Below, piece by piece: positions 5,829-13,284 of a stretch of 21,870 nucleotides of DNA (position 1 is its first letter; every line of letters begins with the position of its first letter). The stretch spans positions 1 to 21,870 of the IMG/VR virus record IMGVR_UViG_3300036770_001229; one strand, 5' to 3'. Below the pieces are notes generated by a model. That model made no database searches, had not been told where the DNA came from, and worked only from the letters and a program-made list of their open reading frames with translations. The DNA is from a virus. Made by a program: the position numbers and the translations under genes.

Positions 5829-6665
5829 TCAGACCTTGAACCTTACATAGACGATGCCTGAGCCGCCGTTCGGTGTGCCGCCCATACCGAACGCACCGCC
5901 ACCACCGCCACCGCCTGAGTTTGCCGTGCCAGCAACAGCATTAGAAACGCTCTTGCGTGCGCCATTACCGCCGCCACCTGTGCCGCCTGCCGCCGCCGTA
6001 TTACCGCCACCACCACCACCACCGCCTTTGTAGGTCGTGCCAGCAGTTTCACCTAGAAACGCCGAAATGTCTTGCCCTGCGCCACCTGCGCCACCCGTAG
6101 TACTGCTGGCATTGCCGCCTGTTGCGCCAGCACCGCCGCCACCACCGCCGCCGTTGTCAATACCTGTAACACCTTGACCGCCAGCGTTGCCGATGTTTGT
6201 AGTACCAGCAGATGATACGGCAGTCGTTGAACCGCCGCCACTACCGCCTTGACCACCAGCACCGTCATAGCCGCCGTAACCGCCACCGACACCGCACATT
6301 TCTTGCACAACAGATGTGTTGCCATTATTGCGATACAGCGCACCACCAGCACCAACGATTACTTGTGCGTTGGCCGTCAAATAAAGAGTGCCTTCGCAAA
6401 CACCGCCACCACCGCCGCCGCCTTGACCTTTATCAAAAGAACCGCCGTTATCTGAACCTGACCCACCGCCGCCAACGACCAGCACATCAAACAGTCCAGC
6501 CTTCGTCACCGTCAAAGTAGAACTAGATGTGAAGGTGAGAAGCGTGTAGTTCACACCACCCACCGTAATAGACGACGACGAGCCACCCGTCGCCACACCG
6601 TACTCCATGATGTTCACCGTGTCAGTCGTCTGCGACGACACATAACCCAAATACGAACGACTCAT
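5829..6665 (-). CDS. Glycine-rich adhesin / tail-fibre-type protein, copy 2
   Basis: 278 residues. The short N-terminus has LGYVSSQ (6-12). About 60 residues of beta-type sequence follow, with VNYTLLTFTSSSTLTVTKAG (about 38-57), then FDVLVVGGGGSGSDNGGSFD. From about residue 65 to 270 the chain is glycine runs broken by short polar or Ala/Thr segments, ending SGIVYVRFKV. Similar glycine-rich domains occur in phage adhesins, where polyglycine-II helices pack into a rigid tip whose loops bind the host surface. Receptor binding is therefore the likely role. It is a paralogue of the gene at 6900-7718 and overlaps the preceding small gene by four bases. The runs make it prone to slippage and recombination. 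Confidence 0.75.
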   Translation of the reverse strand: MSRSYLGYVSSQTTDTVNIMEYGVATGGSSSSITVGGVNYTLLTFTSSSTLTVTKAGLFDVLVVGGGGSGSDNGGSFDKGQGGGGGGGVCEGTLYLTANAQVIVGAGGALYRNNGNTSVVQEMCGVGGGYGGYDGAGGQGGSGGGSTTAVSSAGTTNIGNAGGQGVTGIDNGGGGGGGAGATGGNASSTTGGAGGAGQDISAFLGETAGTTYKGGGGGGGGNTAAAGGTGGGGNGARKSVSNAVAGTANSGGGGGGGAFGMGGTPNGGSGIVYVRFKV

Positions 6666-6898
6666 CCCGCTACCTCAACAGTCGGTGAAACGAACACATC
6701 ATTCTCGACATCGTAGGTGTCGCCAATACCAGCGAACTTCCCACGAAAGTTGCTGTTGTACGACGTTTGCACCCACTCACCAGCAATACCACAAGCAGCG
6801 ATAAACGCTTTGCCTGCGGCCTCGGTTGGTGCGTCGGCGTTGCCGACGACGATGACTTCACGCACGATACCGTTCTCGACCTTTGCGAAGTGTGCCAT
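6662..6898 (-). CDS. Small fibre-associated protein, MAHFA type, copy 1
   Basis: 78 residues, starting MAHFAKVENGIVREVIVVGN, with GEWVQTSYNSNFRGKFAGIG and DTYDVENDVFVSPTVEVAG. It aligns along its whole length with the 85-residue gene at 5569-5826. It lies one base after the first glycine-rich gene, and its stop overlaps the second glycine-rich gene by four bases, giving the order Gly-rich, MAHFA, Gly-rich, MAHFA. Small proteins of this type usually accompany phage fibre or adhesin genes. The biochemical function is unknown. No membrane segment is visible. Confidence 0.8.
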   Translation of the reverse strand: MAHFAKVENGIVREVIVVGNADAPTEAAGKAFIAACGIAGEWVQTSYNSNFRGKFAGIGDTYDVENDVFVSPTVEVAG

Positions 6899-6899
6899 G

Positions 6900-7718
6900 T
6901 TACGCCAATGTCAAACTTCCCGTGGAATCCCACGCATAGTAGGTGTACGAACCGTCTGTGCCTGTGGTCGGTGAACCTGTTGATGTGATGGTGAAGTTGG
7001 CGCCATCGGCGGTGAGCCAACGCACTACGACACGACCTGAACCACCGTTGCCACCGTTCTGTGACGTGGCACCACCGCCACCTCCGCCACCACGGTTTGC
7101 AGTACCAGCACCACCTGGTGAACCACCCGCGCCAGCATTGGTACCCGCCGTACCACTAGCGCCCGCACCGCCACCACCCGAATAACTAATGCTCGTGCCC
7201 GTGTATGAGTTCGTTGATGCTGCGCCGCCTGTAGTGCCCGAACCTGCGCCACCAGCACCGCCGCCGCCGCCAGCCGTGCCTTCACCCGCGCCTGCTGCAC
7301 CATTGTTGCCTTCGCCACTGATGCCCGTGCCGCCAGCCTGGTCACGGCAACCACCGCCGCCAGAACCACCGATTTGCCCAGAGTTGCCCACATTCTCCGT
7401 GGTTGAACCTGCGCCACCACCACCGTTCGCGGAGTTGATAAACGCGGACGCCGTACCATTTCGCCCAGAAACAAGAGTGCTAGTACTTCCCGCGCCTGCC
7501 GCGCCAACCTTCACCGTGTAAGTCGTCTTACCGATAATCCCTGAACCCGTGACGAAACCGCCGCCACCGCCGCCTGCACCTGGGAGGCTCGTGTTGCCGC
7601 GACTGCCACCACCGCCGCCGCCGACAAGCAAAAAATCGACAGCAAGAGTCTGCGAAGCAAACACAGCCTGAGACGACTGCGACGACACATACCCAAGTTG
7701 ACGGCGAGCCGTAGCCAT
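6900..7718 (-). CDS. Glycine-rich adhesin / tail-fibre-type protein, copy 1
   Basis: 272 residues. MATARRQLGYVSSQSSQAVF begins the protein; LGYVSSQ is shared with the second copy. FLLVGGGGGG (30-39) then opens a glycine-rich body that runs to about residue 225, with runs of four to eight glycines separated by short variable segments. It closes with RVVVRWLTAD and a beta-type C-terminus (FTITSTGSPTTGTDGSYTYY, then AWDSTGSLTLA) that the second copy lacks. A phage adhesin with polyglycine-type packing is the best reading: the glycine core is structural and the variable loops touch the receptor. It follows a 120-residue virion-type gene with a three-base gap. Confidence 0.75.
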   Translation of the reverse strand: MATARRQLGYVSSQSSQAVFASQTLAVDFLLVGGGGGGSRGNTSLPGAGGGGGGFVTGSGIIGKTTYTVKVGAAGAGSTSTLVSGRNGTASAFINSANGGGGAGSTTENVGNSGQIGGSGGGGCRDQAGGTGISGEGNNGAAGAGEGTAGGGGGAGGAGSGTTGGAASTNSYTGTSISYSGGGGAGASGTAGTNAGAGGSPGGAGTANRGGGGGGGATSQNGGNGGSGRVVVRWLTADGANFTITSTGSPTTGTDGSYTYYAWDSTGSLTLA

Positions 7719-7721
7719 CAG

Positions 7722-8084
7722 TTACGCCGCAATCGCGTTGACAAACCCAGTCAACAAAATAACGTCAGCCGTAGCAGCAAACGCCTTCACAACCATCCCA
7801 TTCTGCAAAACCAAACCAGGAATCACCGTCACCAAACCAGCCTCAGGCAACACCGTCAACTCAATGTTCCCATCAGCCGCAGTAGCAGTACCCCACTCAA
7901 TCGTCAACTTCACACTCGACGCCGACGTATTGTTCGCATACAACCAAATCTCATCAAACGTACCCACCGTCGTACCAGCAACAGCAGTATGCACCGTCAC
8001 CGTCGCAGACGTAGACGTACCCGTCACCTTGATTGCTTTACCATCCGTTGAACCAGACAGTTTCTTTTTCGTGAATGTAGCCAT
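7722..8084 (-). CDS. Small virion-type beta protein (120 aa)
   Basis: 120 residues with alternating hydrophobic and Ser/Thr residues typical of a beta sandwich. It begins MATFTKKKLSGSTDGKAIKV, has VGTFDEIWLYANNTSASSVK near the middle and ends DVILLTGFVNAIAA. Proteins with this FDEIWLYA.N....V.LTI.WG layout occur between tail and fibre genes of many phages and are counted as minor structural proteins. It is probably a trimeric or decoration element of the tail tip. No enzymatic motif is visible. An eleven-base gap separates it from the 161-residue gene before it. Confidence 0.7.
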   Translation of the reverse strand: MATFTKKKLSGSTDGKAIKVTGTSTSATVTVHTAVAGTTVGTFDEIWLYANNTSASSVKLTIEWGTATAADGNIELTVLPEAGLVTVIPGLVLQNGMVVKAFAATADVILLTGFVNAIAA

Positions 8085-8095
8085 GTTCTCCTATC

Positions 8096-8581
8096 CTAAC
8101 TGAAGACTTGTATTTGGAGAATGTCAACCGAAGCAGGAATCGCAGCCCACTTCAACCCCGTCGTCTCAGCCGAATCAGCCGTCAACACATAATCGTTCGT
8201 ACCGACCCCAAGACGGGCAACATCCGTACCATTGAACGAAACAAGGTCACCCTTCGTAGTCCAACGAGAAGCCAAAAAGTTCGCCTCATCAGCATCATCC
8301 GCACTGAACACGGGGTAGATGGTCGCACCCGAAGCATGGCTCTGGGCGGTCGTGTCATCCTGCGCACGGGTAAGGGTCAGGGTGGAACCCGAGATGGTTG
8401 CCGTGCACTTCTCCTCAGCAGCAGTCCCAGGACTGATGACCACATAGAACGGCACACCAGCAGACGAAGGCCAACCCGTCGTCGCCGCAATCGTAATCGA
8501 CGTGTCACCAGACGCAAGCGCGTTGGTAATGGTCGTCTGCGCGGCTGCGCCCTTGTACTGTCTGCGAGTTACTGCTGCCAT
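8096..8581 (-). CDS. Tail-fibre-type structural protein (161 aa)
   Basis: 161 residues. Residues 13-80 are beta-rich (SGDTSITIAATTGWPSSAG, then FYVVISPG..EEKCTATISG, LTLTRAQDDT), a module seen in many phage baseplate and fibre proteins. Residues about 108-150 carry TKGDLVSFNGTDVARLGVG and DYVLTADSAETTGLKWA, the hallmark TKGDL...ARL.VG...VL.ADS...GLKW motif at the ends of phage fibre or collar proteins. It follows the 618-residue tail protein and leads the fibre genes. It is probably a short tail fibre or adaptor linking fibres to the tail. Confidence 0.75.
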   Translation of the reverse strand: MAAVTRRQYKGAAAQTTITNALASGDTSITIAATTGWPSSAGVPFYVVISPGTAAEEKCTATISGSTLTLTRAQDDTTAQSHASGATIYPVFSADDADEANFLASRWTTKGDLVSFNGTDVARLGVGTNDYVLTADSAETTGLKWAAIPASVDILQIQVFS

Positions 8582-8599
8582 TGGTTCCTCATCATAGCA

Positions 8600-10456
8600 C
8601 TAGCGGATGGACCGCATGACCACAATAGCCGTACCCTCCCAATCCCAGTTCGCCTGAGCCGAGGACCGATTCAAAGCCTGCCATTGAACGTTCTCAATGA
8701 CCACGGGGAACGTCTCCTCGTTCTCCTGATAGACGATGACCTTCGGGGTGTCCACCAGGTCGCGCAGTAGCCGCATCTCGTTGTTCACGTCCTGCCAATA
8801 CTCCCTGCCGCCAATCTGAAGTTTGTGGTGCATGAGTAGGGGTACGGTGAAAATCTGGCTGCGTAGCGAAGCGACGAACGCCCTCGCCATCCAGCGGGTC
8901 AGAATCGGACCCAAAGCCGAGTTCGTCGAGTTCCTCTCCAACGTCACCTTTATCTCGGCCTCAAACGCTTTGTCCTCCAGCCCTTCGACCGTTGCTTCTT
9001 TCTGGTCGGAGGCGGTCCAGGCGGTGAACTCGTGGAAATCTGCGCCATCGTTCGAGATGGCTAGGGTCACCGAACCGTCGAGAGGTAGGGCACGCAGGTC
9101 GAGTTTGGCGACAATCTTCGGGTCTGGTACACCCCAACGGTAGATACCTGACCGCAGGTAGCCAGAGGCGACGAGGTTGGTGGCGTGTGGCGTATAGACG
9201 CCATGCCCAGACACGGTGAACATCGGCGCGTCGTTGAACTCGTGGACATCCAACACCGTACCCTGGGCGGTAGCCATCAGGTCGGAGGCGTACGCAGGCT
9301 GGTTCGGGGAGATGAACACGCTGATGTCCATGCGTCCGATGCCAGTCGAGGTGGAATCGAAGTTGGTCCACGAGAAGTAGATGTATTTGCCGATGCCAGC
9401 GAACGCGCCAACCGCACCACCAATGGTGACGAGCGGACCGATGACGAGGTTCCCTGCGTCATCAGCCGAGCAGAACCTGAATCCTGTGTTCGTGCCGATG
9501 ATGATGTAGCCGAGATACCCGTAGATTGCTTGGACTATTTCTCCTTGCGGGAGTTCACCAGCCACCGTCGGAATGTCAAGGGCTGTGCCATCTGCCTTGA
9601 TTTGTGTCTTGTAGATAAGCGAGAAGTTCCCCGAATGACCCGCACAGTAGATGTGGGATTGTCCGCCAGCGAACCCGACCCACGTGAAGTTCGTGTTCGG
9701 ATGCGTGTAGAGAGGCGACGGGTTGTTTGCGCTAGAAGTTGGTGTGGTGGTGATGTTCCAAATCTTGTGCTTGTCCGAACCCTGACCAGCAACCATCAGA
9801 CGGCCCCTGACGTACGCAAGTTTCCCCGCCTCAATACCAGTGATGTACGCCGACGAAGTGGAGATGCCTGCGGTCGTCTGGTCGATGTCACCATTCGCAT
9901 ACGAATAAAACACGTTGTAACCATCCGACGTAATCGAATACAGATTCGACGCCGCCGTACCAGTCACCGTAGTAACCGTCACAAAATCCGTCGTGTACTT
10001 CACCGCCTGCCCATCGGTCCCATACAGGCGGCTGCCAGCAGTCGTCGCATACAGATTCGTACCCGAAGTCGAATACACGTTCGTCGTATCCTTCAACAAC
10101 GACAAGCGGCCCTTAGTCCACGGGTCAACACCCTTGCTCGAATAGAACCTGTACGCCTCAGCGTCAGCCGTATCCGAATACTGCTGCCCAGCCCCATAGT
10201 GCCACGACGACTGCGAACGACGCCACAACCCCTGCGGGTTCAACGCCGACTCGCCAGGCTCAGTTGACTGGTCCACCGAATCGCGGACACGGGCGTCGTA
10301 CTGTCGCGTGAAAGAGTTCGCCGCAGTGTCAATCATGTACGGTCGCCCGTTGATGGCGACAGGGAAAACATCGGGTACGAGTTGCGTCGCACCAGTGCCC
10401 GTGTAGAACGCGGTCGCTGGTTTGAACGCGTCCTTGAAACGCGTAAGCGTAGCCAT
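8600..10456 (-). CDS. Large tail structural protein, probable beta-propeller tail hub or nozzle
   Basis: 618 residues, the largest gene in the window. The middle (about 120-440) has repeated blade-like segments with Tyr/Trp/Gly at strand ends (for example NLYSITSDGYNVFYSYANGD, IYCAGHSGNFSLIYKTQIKA, YLGYIIIGTNTGFRFCSADD), as expected of a beta-propeller. The last 150 residues resemble a separate beta domain with LTRWMARAF and a C-terminal WDWEGTAIVVMRS. Propeller domains occur in the tail nozzles of short-tailed phages and in some minor tail proteins of long-tailed ones. It directly follows the adaptor-type gene, consistent with a tail hub. The assignment is structural inference, not a recognised family name. 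Confidence 0.65.
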   Translation of the reverse strand: MATLTRFKDAFKPATAFYTGTGATQLVPDVFPVAINGRPYMIDTAANSFTRQYDARVRDSVDQSTEPGESALNPQGLWRRSQSSWHYGAGQQYSDTADAEAYRFYSSKGVDPWTKGRLSLLKDTTNVYSTSGTNLYATTAGSRLYGTDGQAVKYTTDFVTVTTVTGTAASNLYSITSDGYNVFYSYANGDIDQTTAGISTSSAYITGIEAGKLAYVRGRLMVAGQGSDKHKIWNITTTPTSSANNPSPLYTHPNTNFTWVGFAGGQSHIYCAGHSGNFSLIYKTQIKADGTALDIPTVAGELPQGEIVQAIYGYLGYIIIGTNTGFRFCSADDAGNLVIGPLVTIGGAVGAFAGIGKYIYFSWTNFDSTSTGIGRMDISVFISPNQPAYASDLMATAQGTVLDVHEFNDAPMFTVSGHGVYTPHATNLVASGYLRSGIYRWGVPDPKIVAKLDLRALPLDGSVTLAISNDGADFHEFTAWTASDQKEATVEGLEDKAFEAEIKVTLERNSTNSALGPILTRWMARAFVASLRSQIFTVPLLMHHKLQIGGREYWQDVNNEMRLLRDLVDTPKVIVYQENEETFPVVIENVQWQALNRSSAQANWDWEGTAIVVMRSIR

Positions 10457-10463
10457 CGGCTAC
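10449..10463 (-). promoter_or_regulatory. Hairpin enclosing the start codon of the 618-residue tail gene
   Basis: GTAGCC (10449-10454) and GGCTAC (10458-10463) are exact inverted copies around a three-base loop. The ATG at 10456-10454 lies in the loop and arm, and one arm includes the stop codon of the upstream gene. A structure here could tie initiation to ribosomes finishing the upstream gene. The stem is short, so the effect may be weak. Confidence 0.35.
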
Positions 10464-11344
10464 TTCCTAAACTTGATTGGGTACTGCGCCTTCAATCGTG
10501 CGGCTTCGGCAATGATGCGCTCGCGACGCAAACGGGCAAGATTCTGCATCGAATCACGCACCGCCCCAGGTGGGACCTCGTTCGCCCGACGGGTATCCGA
10601 CTGTGATTCCGTGAAGTTCCGTTTGATTTCACGCCCGTTCATCATCCGCAGAATCACGCCAGTTTCCACGATGTCATCGCAAGTGGTTGGCAGGAAACAG
10701 TTCGTGGTCAGGTCCGAGGATTCTGAGGTGGCGCGAGTGAACGGGGCCTTGTAGCGGACGCGGACCGTACCAGCCATCACAGGCTCATCGAACACGAGCG
10801 TGTTACCCGACGCGAAATCGGTGGTCGGCAAACCAGTTTGCAGGCGCACATAGCCGAGCACAGGATGGTCGTCTGCCAGATAGCGCAGACGCGCATCAAG
10901 GAGTTCGATAATCGTTCCAGATGAGGTGATGTCGATTTGTCGGTCCGAACCGTTGTACGTCAAATCGGTGGTGACGACACGGAACAACCCGTTCATCGTT
11001 GAGGAGAGGTCGTCTAGTTCGGCGTTGACCGCATCGAACATTTGCGCCCGCGGGAACCGCGGAGAGAGCGTAGCAAGTACGTTGGCTGAGTGAGCCGCAG
11101 CTGTCGTTCCGTTGAACCCTCGTTCCACCGTGAGCGTCTTAGTCGCGGTGTTCGCTTCCCAAACATAAAAGAGTTCTGACTCAATCTCGAATACAGAACT
11201 AGCACGAAAGCCGCCGAGGTCATAAGACAGAACAACACTCGTCGTGCTGCTATCGAGGCTTGACGCCAACTTGTTGCGTTCTTCAACGACCCCTGCCAAC
11301 ATCTGACGCGAAGCCCTGTTCAGGACCGTCGCAACCGTCGTCAT
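10460..11344 (-). CDS. Probable head-tail adaptor / connector-type virion protein
   Basis: 294 residues. It begins with a helix (VATVLNRASRQMLAGVVEER). A beta domain follows with FEIESELFYVWEANTATKTL and TVERGFNGTTAAAHSANV. In the middle PRFPRAQMFDAVNAELDDL is followed by more beta sequence, and the C-terminus is a basic helix (LARLRRERIIAEAARLKAQY) ending PIKFRK. The layout and its place between the capsid region and the large tail protein fit an adaptor that joins the portal to the tail. It starts directly after the stop of the 56-residue basic gene (TAG then ATG) and ends three bases before the tail gene. No catalytic motif is seen. Confidence 0.6.
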   Translation of the reverse strand: MTTVATVLNRASRQMLAGVVEERNKLASSLDSSTTSVVLSYDLGGFRASSVFEIESELFYVWEANTATKTLTVERGFNGTTAAAHSANVLATLSPRFPRAQMFDAVNAELDDLSSTMNGLFRVVTTDLTYNGSDRQIDITSSGTIIELLDARLRYLADDHPVLGYVRLQTGLPTTDFASGNTLVFDEPVMAGTVRVRYKAPFTRATSESSDLTTNCFLPTTCDDIVETGVILRMMNGREIKRNFTESQSDTRRANEVPPGAVRDSMQNLARLRRERIIAEAARLKAQYPIKFRK

Positions 11345-11515
11345 CTAGTAGGTGTAACTCCCGTATCCTGGGAACGAACCTGCCTGTGCTTTCGCCGAGG
11401 TCTTGCGGGTACGCTTACCCTTCTTGGCTTTCGGTGTCGCTGCACGCATCTTCGGTGACTTCTTGCCGCGCATCGGCGCGTTGACGTCACCCTTCTTCAT
11501 CTTCGGGAGAGGCAT
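11345..11515 (-). CDS. Very basic small protein (56 aa)
   Basis: The ATG at 11515 shares one base with the preceding TAA (TAATG), and TAG at 11345-11347 directly adjoins the adaptor ATG. The sequence begins MPLPKMKKGDVNAPMRGKK, is rich in Lys and Arg throughout, and ends in an aromatic/glycine tail, GSFPGYGSYTY. High positive charge suggests nucleic-acid or capsid-interior binding. It is the last of five tiny basic genes. I do not recognise a family with certainty. Tight coupling on both sides and clean length support it as a real gene. Confidence 0.72.
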   Translation of the reverse strand: MPLPKMKKGDVNAPMRGKKSPKMRAATPKAKKGKRTRKTSAKAQAGSFPGYGSYTY

Positions 11516-11625
11516 TACTTCTTCTTCCCTTTGCGCTTGACGCGACCGTACTCCATCATCTGTTCCTTCTTGGACTCAGACTTCTCGTGACGCATCTTGG
11601 CTTTCTTGGTCTTGTACTTGCTCAT
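11515..11625 (-). CDS. Very basic microprotein (36 aa)
   Basis: ATG at 11625, TAA at 11515-11517. A purine-rich ribosome site (AGAGGTG) lies 8 bases before the start. The 36 residues begin MSKYKTKKAKMRHEKSESKK and end GRVKRKGKKK, so about half are basic. The end is coupled to the next gene by TAATG. No fold can be inferred. Its size keeps it below most gene-calling limits. A DNA-binding or packaging-related role is possible because of the charge, but this is inference. Confidence 0.65.
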   Translation of the reverse strand: MSKYKTKKAKMRHEKSESKKEQMMEYGRVKRKGKKK

Positions 11626-11647
11626 AGTGGGCACCTCTGCTGAAAGA

Positions 11648-11902
11648 CTACCACTTCACGCGGTCAGCCCAATACGCTGCCGACATCTTGCCCTTGGCAA
11701 TGTTCTTCGCGTGACGAGCCTTGAAAGCCCTGTTGCGGGCAGTGCCCTCGGGGGAACCCTTGACGCCCTTCTGCCCGAAGCGAATCAACTTCACCTGGTC
11801 GCCCGATTTGGCGAGCACGGCATGGGATTTCTTCGGGTGGCTCGGGGTGGCTTTTGGCTTGTTGTAGCCAGCGAATCGTTCACCGCGATAGTTGATGCTC
11901 AT
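11648..11902 (-). CDS. DUF6321-like small conserved phage protein (84 aa)
   Basis: The ATG at 11902 is preferred over the ATG at 11917 because it makes a four-base ATGA overlap with the preceding stop; the longer form would add five residues. The protein contains PKKSHAVLAKSGDQVKLIRF (about residues 23-42), GQKGVKGSPEGT, and FKARHAKNIAKGKMSAAYWA (59-78), ending DRVKW. This is a widely spread phage signature that I associate with DUF6321. It is strongly basic with no known biochemical activity. In other phages it lies near capsid and packaging genes, consistent with its place here. Confidence 0.82.
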   Translation of the reverse strand: MSINYRGERFAGYNKPKATPSHPKKSHAVLAKSGDQVKLIRFGQKGVKGSPEGTARNRAFKARHAKNIAKGKMSAAYWADRVKW

Positions 11903-12060
11903 TGGCGTTTCGCCCAAGCGTTGTCCACGAGGTTCGGGTACGGGCGCCCAGCGTCAGCGGCACGCCGCTTGGCGGCAGCCTTCTGCTTGGGGCCGAGAGG
12001 CTTCGACTTTTTGTTCGGGTTCTTTTTGTCCCAGAACGCCTTCTTACTTCTTTTTTGCAC
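11899..12060 (-). CDS. Small basic conserved phage protein (53 aa, GTG start)
   Basis: A GTG at 12060 preceded by a perfect GGAGG (12067-12071) with six bases between; no ATG is available in this frame. The 53 residues run QKRSKKAFWDKKNPNKKSK at the start and contain LGPKQKAAAKRRAADAGRPY followed by PNLVDNAWAKRQ. The PKQK..AK.RA..AGRPYPN.VDN pattern is a familiar tiny phage protein. It overlaps the end of the 46-residue gene by 17 bases and couples to the next by ATGA. It is rich in Lys/Arg and probably binds nucleic acid or another virion part. The function is unknown. Confidence 0.75.
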   Translation of the reverse strand: MQKRSKKAFWDKKNPNKKSKPLGPKQKAAAKRRAADAGRPYPNLVDNAWAKRQ

Positions 12061-12184
12061 GGCGGGCCTCCGACATTCCGATGGCGATTGCCTGCTTGCG
12101 CGACTTGACCTTCTTGCCTGAAGAAGACTTCAGGGTGCCGCGCTTGTACTCTCCCATAACTTTCTTCATTTTGTCTTTCTTCAT
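12044..12184 (-). CDS. DUF6496-like small basic protein (46 aa)
   Basis: ATG at 12184 overlapping the glycosyltransferase stop by four bases; TAA at 12044-12046. It begins MKKDKMKKVMGEYKRGTLKS, continues GKKVKSRKQAIAIGMSEA and ends RRAKKK. The pattern VM.E.K.GTLKS..G..VK.RKQAIAI..SEA is the well-known tiny phage and bacterial family I associate with DUF6496. Its function is not established. It is the first of the five tiny basic genes and is probably co-translated with the glycosyltransferase. Confidence 0.82.
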   Translation of the reverse strand: MKKDKMKKVMGEYKRGTLKSSSGKKVKSRKQAIAIGMSEARRAKKK

Positions 12185-13284
12185 GTGACCTCCATAGTGT
12201 ACGAATCAACGTATCCTGCTGCACGCACCACGTCAAGCACCCCTTCCGACACACGCATCGGAACACCCTTCGTGAACCTGTAGGTTTTGTCTGCGATGTC
12301 GCATTGAAGGTTGCGGTCAAGGGTGACCCGATACCAGACGGTCGCATGTTTGAACACGGGGTCGGCAATCAACGACCCTACGGGAAGGGTGTCTGTGAGT
12401 TTTCGGGCTGCCGAAGCCCACGACCAGTCAGCCAGTTTCGGTACCGTAGCCTTAGCCCAACCAAGGTGTTTGTCGTGGTTTGTGTACATTTCGCGCATCG
12501 CCTCGGCTAGTTCCCGCGGGTCGGATTCATCCCACATCCCGCCGTAATGCGATTCGGCTGGCTTGTGGGAGATGACGATGGGGGCGAGATGCGCAAAGTC
12601 GCCTTGCCCTGATGCCGCGTTCATAATCGTCGGCACCCCGCACGCCATCGCCTGCAACGGCATCAAGCCGAAACCTTCGCCCCTGGTTGCCGCTATCCAG
12701 CAGTCTGCGCTACGGAAAAAGTCGAGGGTTTGGTCGTCGGTGAACCAGCCGCGGTGCAAAAACACGTTATCTGGCAGGTCCAGTTCGGGTACCCCGAACG
12801 CTTCAGGGTTCGGTTTCAGGTGCAACTCGGCGTCGAGGTCAGCCATGATGAACGCCTTCAACACGATGTCCAAACCTTTGCGCAGCCACTGTGACCCGCC
12901 AGCATGAAACCTGAATCTGTGGTTCGCGGCCCTTTTCTTCGGTTTCCACCGTTCCACATCCACCCCCAACGGAACAAGTTTCACGTCTCGATGATGCTTC
13001 GAGAACAGTTCAAGGTTGTGGGTGCAGGGAACGATTACCTGGTCGTATGCGGGTAGCCAGTCAATGAAACGCTCGGGCAGGGTGTCTGACTCCCACATCG
13101 TAAAACACGTCTTGTGTTGACCTGCGTAAAAGTGTTTGATTTGGAACGGCTGCATCATAAACACCATCACGTCGGCGTGGTCGTGCAGGGTTACGTCGGT
13201 GGGTGCGTTGTCAACGAACCCTTTGAGCATTGACCCGTACCCGTATTTGGGGTCGGGGAAACCACGCCAAGACTGGTAGTTCAA
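12181..13284 (-). CDS. GT-B glycosyltransferase (GT4-like) with C-terminal extension
   Basis: 367 residues. The N-terminal lobe includes FTMWESDTLP (61-70) and VPLGVD (104-109). The sugar-nucleotide lobe has the basic loop GGSQWLRKGLDIVLKAF (129-145) and RGEGFGLMPLQAMACGVPTI (201-220), the GT4 nucleotide-sugar site. The usual E-x7-E is E203-x7-Q211 here, a conservative change at the second acid. Residues about 309-367 (from VFKHATVWYRVTL) are an extra small domain not part of GT4. Such enzymes move a sugar from a nucleotide donor. Sitting in the virion block, it may modify capsid or fibre proteins, or alternatively the host surface or DNA. The acceptor cannot be told. Four-base overlaps on both sides show it is embedded in the operon. 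Confidence 0.85.
   Translation of the reverse strand: MNYQSWRGFPDPKYGYGSMLKGFVDNAPTDVTLHDHADVMVFMMQPFQIKHFYAGQHKTCFTMWESDTLPERFIDWLPAYDQVIVPCTHNLELFSKHHRDVKLVPLGVDVERWKPKKRAANHRFRFHAGGSQWLRKGLDIVLKAFIMADLDAELHLKPNPEAFGVPELDLPDNVFLHRGWFTDDQTLDFFRSADCWIAATRGEGFGLMPLQAMACGVPTIMNAASGQGDFAHLAPIVISHKPAESHYGGMWDESDPRELAEAMREMYTNHDKHLGWAKATVPKLADWSWASAARKLTDTLPVGSLIADPVFKHATVWYRVTLDRNLQCDIADKTYRFTKGVPMRVSEGVLDVVRAAGYVDSYTMEVT

Noticed and set aside
9185-10267. A 360-codon plus-strand open frame opposite the tail gene
   Set aside because: It is antisense to a well-supported 618-residue tail protein. Its product is Arg-rich and repetitive with no recognisable domain, as expected of a mirror frame in G+C-rich DNA.
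11880-12368. A 162-codon minus-strand frame across the tiny-gene region
   Set aside because: It is out of frame with the glycosyltransferase end and with the small conserved genes, which have recognisable signatures and proper start/stop coupling. The product is Arg/Ser-rich without a pattern.
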